Shown piece after piece: positions 61,003-64,000 of a DNA stretch of 64,000 bases. Each line of letters opens with the position of its first letter. Position 1 is the stretch's first letter. This DNA is from Niastella sp966211305 (GTDB lineage Bacteria; Bacteroidota; Bacteroidia; Chitinophagales; Chitinophagaceae), in the NCBI GenBank assembly GCA_966211305.1, contig CBIHPC010000005.1, positions 25,104 to 89,103 of the forward strand. Direction: 5' to 3'. A model generated the notes under the pieces. That model saw only the letters and a program-made list of their open reading frames with translations, searched no databases and was not told where the DNA came from. A program made the translations under genes and the position numbers.

Positions 61003-61674
61003 TTATATATTACCAGGCTTGTACAGGTTGTGCTTGATCGCATATATGATAATGCCAGCCGTGTTCTTCACTTCCATTTTTTCCATGATCTTTAACCGTA
61101 ACCCTTCAACGGTACGTACGCTCAGGAAAATCTTTTCGGCAATTTGTTTACTGGTGAGGCCATTGCATATATCGGCAATGATGTCGATCTCCCGTTCATT
61201 GAAATCGGGTTTCTGCTTTTGCTTATATGGGTTGAACTTGCTTTTGGCAACCATTTGCGCCAGCTTGTTAGAGGTATGACGGCAATAGTATGGCTGTTGC
61301 TGGTACACCGATTTTATTGCTTCAACGATCTCGTTCTTATCGGCATTCTTTAAAAGATAACCGCGGGCGCCGGCTTCCAGCATATCTATAATGAGGTCTT
61401 CTTCATCGAACATGGTCAAGGCGATAATACCTATATGGGGATAGTGCTCGGTTAGATGGCGGGTGGCGGCAGCCCCATCCATTACAGGCATTTTTACATC
61501 ACTGATCACTATATCCGGCTCCTGCAGTTTTACCTGTTCAATGAGGTCCTTTCCATTGGCAGCTTCGGCTACCATTAAAATATCCGGTTGTTTTTGCAAC
61601 ATTGCCCGCAATCCGTCGCGGAAAATTTCATGATCGTCCGCAATAGCAACTTTTATATTGCCATATGTTTTCAT
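61003..61674 (-). CDS. NarL/LuxR-family response regulator
   Basis: This regulator of 223 residues has a receiver domain with acidic pair Asp13/Asp14 and phospho-acceptor Asp59 (VISDVKMPVMDG), switch Thr in GIIALTMFDE and Lys in GYLLKNADK. It is followed by a LuxR-type HTH (FNEREIDIIADICNGLTSKQ, IAEKIFLSVRTVEGLRLKIM). I start at MKTYGNIKVAIADDHE, which leaves 16 bp after the kinase stop. The upstream in-frame ATG would overlap the kinase by 46 bp and add non-conserved residues. It pairs with the adjacent kinase. Confidence 0.94.
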   Translation of the reverse strand: MKTYGNIKVAIADDHEIFRDGLRAMLQKQPDILMVAEAANGKDLIEQVKLQEPDIVISDVKMPVMDGAAATRHLTEHYPHIGIIALTMFDEEDLIIDMLEAGARGYLLKNADKNEIVEAIKSVYQQQPYYCRHTSNKLAQMVAKSKFNPYKQKQKPDFNEREIDIIADICNGLTSKQIAEKIFLSVRTVEGLRLKIMEKMEVKNTAGIIIYAIKHNLYKPGNI

Positions 61675-61690
61675 AAACACCTGGTTCTGG

Positions 61691-62437
61691 TCAAATAGGA
61701 ATTTCAATTGTATAAGTAGTGCCCTTTCCCGGCTCACTGTGACAGGTAAGCTCGCCGCCCATCACCTCGGTTCTGCTTTGCAAGTTACGAAGTCCAAGGC
61801 CGGGATTGTCCTTTACTTTCGCAAAATAATCAAAACCTTTTCCATTATCGGCGGTCATCAGCAAAAGGCGGTCGCCTTCCGTAACTATTTTAATGATTAA
61901 CAGAGAGGCCTGGGCGTGTTTTACTGTATTGTGAAGAATTTCCTGGATGATGCGATAGATATTGATCTCTTTGTACTGGTTAACGTGTATATCCTGCTCA
62001 CATATAAATCTTATTTCTAATCCATAGGTACCGCGGTTGTTCTCAATAAACTCGTTAATGGCCTTTTGAAGCCCTTTTCGCACCAGCGTATTGGGCATCA
62101 GGTTATTTGAAATTTCCCGCAGTTTCCTGATAATGCTATCAAGATGGGTGCTCGATTTGCCTATCACCGCTTCATCGTCGGGATCGGTGGTATTGAGGCT
62201 GTTGATCTGAAGTTTTACGGCAGATAGAAGGGGGCCCAGTTCATCGTGGAGATCAGAGGCTATACGGCGGCGTTCTTTTTCCAATGTATCAATTTCGGCC
62301 TGTATCTTTTCCTTATGCAGTTTCAGGCTGCGGCGCTGATAGCGTATAATGGTGATAATGAAATATAGTAAAATTATACCTACTACCCCTACTACTATCA
62401 AAACAGACTGGTAAAGTTCTTTTTCCTGGGTATCCAT
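61691..62437 (-). CDS. HisKA_3-type sensor histidine kinase
   Basis: This 248-residue kinase has one N-terminal membrane helix (about 11-31), a dimerisation/phosphoacceptor segment with His64 in RRIASDLHDELGPLLSAVKL, and an ATPase domain with IYRIIQEILHNTVKHAQASL, MTADNGKGFDY and GLGLRNLQSRTEVMGGEL. There is almost no periplasmic sensor, so the signal may come from a partner, perhaps the multi-spanning protein encoded just upstream, whose gene overlaps its start by 40 bp. Paired with the LuxR-type regulator. Confidence 0.94.
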   Translation of the reverse strand: MDTQEKELYQSVLIVVGVVGIILLYFIITIIRYQRRSLKLHKEKIQAEIDTLEKERRRIASDLHDELGPLLSAVKLQINSLNTTDPDDEAVIGKSSTHLDSIIRKLREISNNLMPNTLVRKGLQKAINEFIENNRGTYGLEIRFICEQDIHVNQYKEINIYRIIQEILHNTVKHAQASLLIIKIVTEGDRLLLMTADNGKGFDYFAKVKDNPGLGLRNLQSRTEVMGGELTCHSEPGKGTTYTIEIPI

Positions 62438-63063
62438 AATATAGCTACTGCATACAAAAGATTAACCAATAAGTTTGAATAAACACTTATCGACTGCAAT
62501 TCACGCCTGAAAGCCTTGCTCATACTTTGAACGAACATCGATAAGCTGGTTGATACAACAACTATAAAGAACGAATAAAAAATGATTATTCCCAAACAAA
62601 TCCAGAATTTGGGGTTCCTGAAAATACTGCTGCGTTCGTGAACCACCATTTTATTGAATGTATTCACACTGAAAAAGATCAGGGCAAACGAATACAGGAT
62701 AAAAAAGTACATATTATGCTTTATAAAGCCGGTCAGCAGTATGTTCTCCAACAACCATATTACGAAAAAAATGCCCGCGATGGTTATACAGGTCGATCGC
62801 TTTCTGTTAAACAGCCCCCAGTTATGAAACAACCAAAGGAACAGGAAGAAATCGACAAAGGAGAATACATTCAACACCAGAATGAACGCGTCAGGATGCC
62901 CTGTTACGGTAAGGATCCTGTTAAGTATTTCTACAATCAATACTACAGTTACGCGATAAATGAAGGGATAGTAAGATGGATCTATCCTTCGAAATCTTAC
63001 TATCCCGATTATTACAGCAAGGCCGATGCTTAAACTTAAAATAAAACGTACGGTAGCATCCAT
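62398..63063 (-). CDS. Seven-helix membrane protein, likely sensor partner of the kinase
   Basis: This 221-residue protein has six to seven hydrophobic segments spread over its length (VRFILSLSIGLAVIIGIVRF at the start, NLLVNLLYAVAILWIP at the end) and short loops. It resembles the 7TM-like sensor parts of Bacteroidota kinases. Its 3' end overlaps the kinase gene by 40 bp. I infer that it senses the signal for the kinase, which lacks its own sensor; no ligand can be proposed. Confidence 0.72.
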   Translation of the reverse strand: MDATVRFILSLSIGLAVIIGIVRFRRIDPSYYPFIYRVTVVLIVEILNRILTVTGHPDAFILVLNVFSFVDFFLFLWLFHNWGLFNRKRSTCITIAGIFFVIWLLENILLTGFIKHNMYFFILYSFALIFFSVNTFNKMVVHERSSIFRNPKFWICLGIIIFYSFFIVVVSTSLSMFVQSMSKAFRRELQSISVYSNLLVNLLYAVAILWIPRKKNFTSLF

Positions 63064-63116
63064 TGTTTCGAGAAAATCTCAGTCATTGATATGGTAAAAC
63101 AATTCTTTCTTTTATT

Positions 63117-63629
63117 CTAAGGTTCTATATCGCATGGAGGGCTGCATTGTCCATATTCCAAACCACCATCTTCAGTACCAGACTGTGCATTGAGAGCGCC
63201 TCTTTTGTTTTTGATATATACATTGTTACCAGCCGAATCAACACCCACGATCATCATGCGTAATGATTTTTTCTTCTCAGCCCCCGGTTTTATTCCATAA
63301 TAGAATTTAAGCCCTACCACTTTGGGGTTTTTAAAAAACTCAACAATAGAAGCTTTGTTGAAAGTTTCGCTATCCGGTATCATCAGATCGGGGAATCTCG
63401 TTCTCAGGCTGTCGCGGGTAGTTCTGAAATCTTTTTCATAAATGTCGATGCTCATCACCGGAATAAAATGATTCTTTCTTCCAAGCTCTGAAGTATCATT
63501 CGGAACAGGAATACATACCAGGTCTTTTTGACCGGTATCTTCTTTACAGGAGCCGATCAACAAGGCGCCCAGCAAGATGATAATTAATTGAGGGTAAGTC
63601 AACAGGGACTTTTTCAGGTTAGTTGCCAT
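63117..63629 (-). CDS. Lipoprotein, function unknown
   Basis: This 170-residue protein has a lipoprotein signal (LIIILLGALLIGSCKED, Cys28). The mature part is mostly beta/alpha with an NHFIPVMSIDIYEKDFRTTR segment. The Cys-containing C-terminus (EYGQCSPPCDIEP) may form a disulfide. No known family. It precedes the membrane-protein/kinase/regulator genes on the same strand by about 50 bp and could be co-transcribed with them. Confidence 0.7.
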   Translation of the reverse strand: MATNLKKSLLTYPQLIIILLGALLIGSCKEDTGQKDLVCIPVPNDTSELGRKNHFIPVMSIDIYEKDFRTTRDSLRTRFPDLMIPDSETFNKASIVEFFKNPKVVGLKFYYGIKPGAEKKKSLRMMIVGVDSAGNNVYIKNKRGALNAQSGTEDGGLEYGQCSPPCDIEP

Positions 63630-63858
63630 AATTAAAATTTTGGTTAAACGGGGCGCTAAAGGTATTAGTTAATACAAGCCGGAAAATCCGTAGAACTACT
63701 TATTTTAAATACAGCTACTACCTTAATCTTTTGGTACTTTAACTCTTGCCATTCAAGGTGATGTGAGGCAACTTTGAGGCAACGAACACCCCGTTCCCCG
63801 AGTCACATAGGAAAGGTTCGGCCCGATTGAACATTAATAACTTTTAATTTTAACTTCC

Positions 63859-64000
63859 ATGAAACAGCAACACTCCTCCATTAGTAAATTTAACCCTGTT
63901 TCGCCAAAGGAACTGGCTTCCGAATCCTTTCAAATGATACTGGCTGACTCGGTTGAAGTAATGGAATATTATTACAGAGGTAAGATCCAGGAACTGGAAC
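63859..64000 (+). CDS. N-terminal fragment of an unidentified gene (3' end outside window)
   Basis: An ATG-started frame stays open to the window edge and gives 47 residues, including SSISKFNPVSPKELASESFQ and DSVEVMEYYYRGKIQELE. No signal peptide. The visible part is too short to classify. It is divergent from the lipoprotein gene. Confidence 0.55.
   Translation, partial: MKQQHSSISKFNPVSPKELASESFQMILADSVEVMEYYYRGKIQELE

Noticed and set aside
63764..63784. Tandem GAGGCAAC motif near the right edge
   Set aside because: Two 8-bp copies only; too little to call a regulatory repeat.
1..64000. CRISPR array, insertion sequence, integrase or phage structural genes
   Set aside because: None seen on either strand; the tRNA array therefore has no visible mobile-element genes beside it in this window.

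Overview
The window looks like a chromosomal segment from a Bacteroidota bacterium, most likely a Chitinophagaceae-type organism. Support comes from a TonB-dependent receptor paired with a DUF4249 lipoprotein, an UpxY-family antiterminator heading a polysaccharide operon, matches to the Bacteroidota promoter element TAnnTTTG, and moderate G+C content. No insertion sequence, integrase, phage structural gene or CRISPR array was seen.

Layout. 1-5.3 kb (+): the end of a TonB-dependent receptor, a DUF4249 lipoprotein and a large secreted MG2-like protein. 5.4-10 kb: a small unknown protein, an XRE regulator, isopentenyl-diphosphate isomerase, an ECF sigma factor, a MerR regulator with a cobalamin-binding domain (CarH/LitR type) and a membrane transglutaminase-like protein. 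The isomerase, sigma factor and B12-MerR lie together and suggest light- or B12-controlled isoprenoid/carotenoid metabolism, although no crt gene is in view.

10.2-47.8 kb (-): an almost gapless run of 36 genes for a cell-surface polysaccharide. It opens with UpxY, Wza-like, Wzc-like and Wzm/Wzt genes. It continues with twelve glycosyltransferases, three hexapeptide transferases, two methyltransferases, an acyltransferase, a carbamoyltransferase and an asparagine-synthase-type amidotransferase, a GDP-fucose pair (gmd/fcl), a second GMD-like enzyme with a reductase, and a six-gene module for a 2,3-diamino uronic acid carrying an acetamidino group. It closes with a CpsB/YwqE-type phosphatase. 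A TATATTTG promoter candidate and a long terminator-like hairpin lie in the leader upstream of upxY.

48.7-51.8 kb: a COG4299-type membrane acyltransferase, a small membrane protein and a calcineurin-like phosphoesterase.

51.8-60.2 kb (-): the most unusual region. Eleven tRNA genes (Pro, Gly, Asp, Gln, His, Arg, Lys, Asn, Glu, Phe, Trp) are packed with spacers of only 3-11 nt, apart from one 200-nt gap. They are followed on the same strand by an AAA+ ATPase, a YkuK-type RNase H-fold protein, a PcfJ-like protein, two degenerate tRNA-like sequences, a slipin (SPFH) protein, a DinB-like protein and the RNA ligase RtcB. Several tRNAs carry single-base insertions or mismatches in stems, yet keep intact D and T loops. 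I read this as a candidate RNA-repair or tRNA-replacement island that may counter tRNA-cleaving toxins or phage. The function is inference.

60-64 kb: three short peptide genes (46, 55 and 30 residues), the last two each followed by a strong terminator; a two-component system (LuxR-type regulator and HisKA_3 kinase) with a membrane protein; a lipoprotein; and the first 47 codons of a gene running off the right edge.
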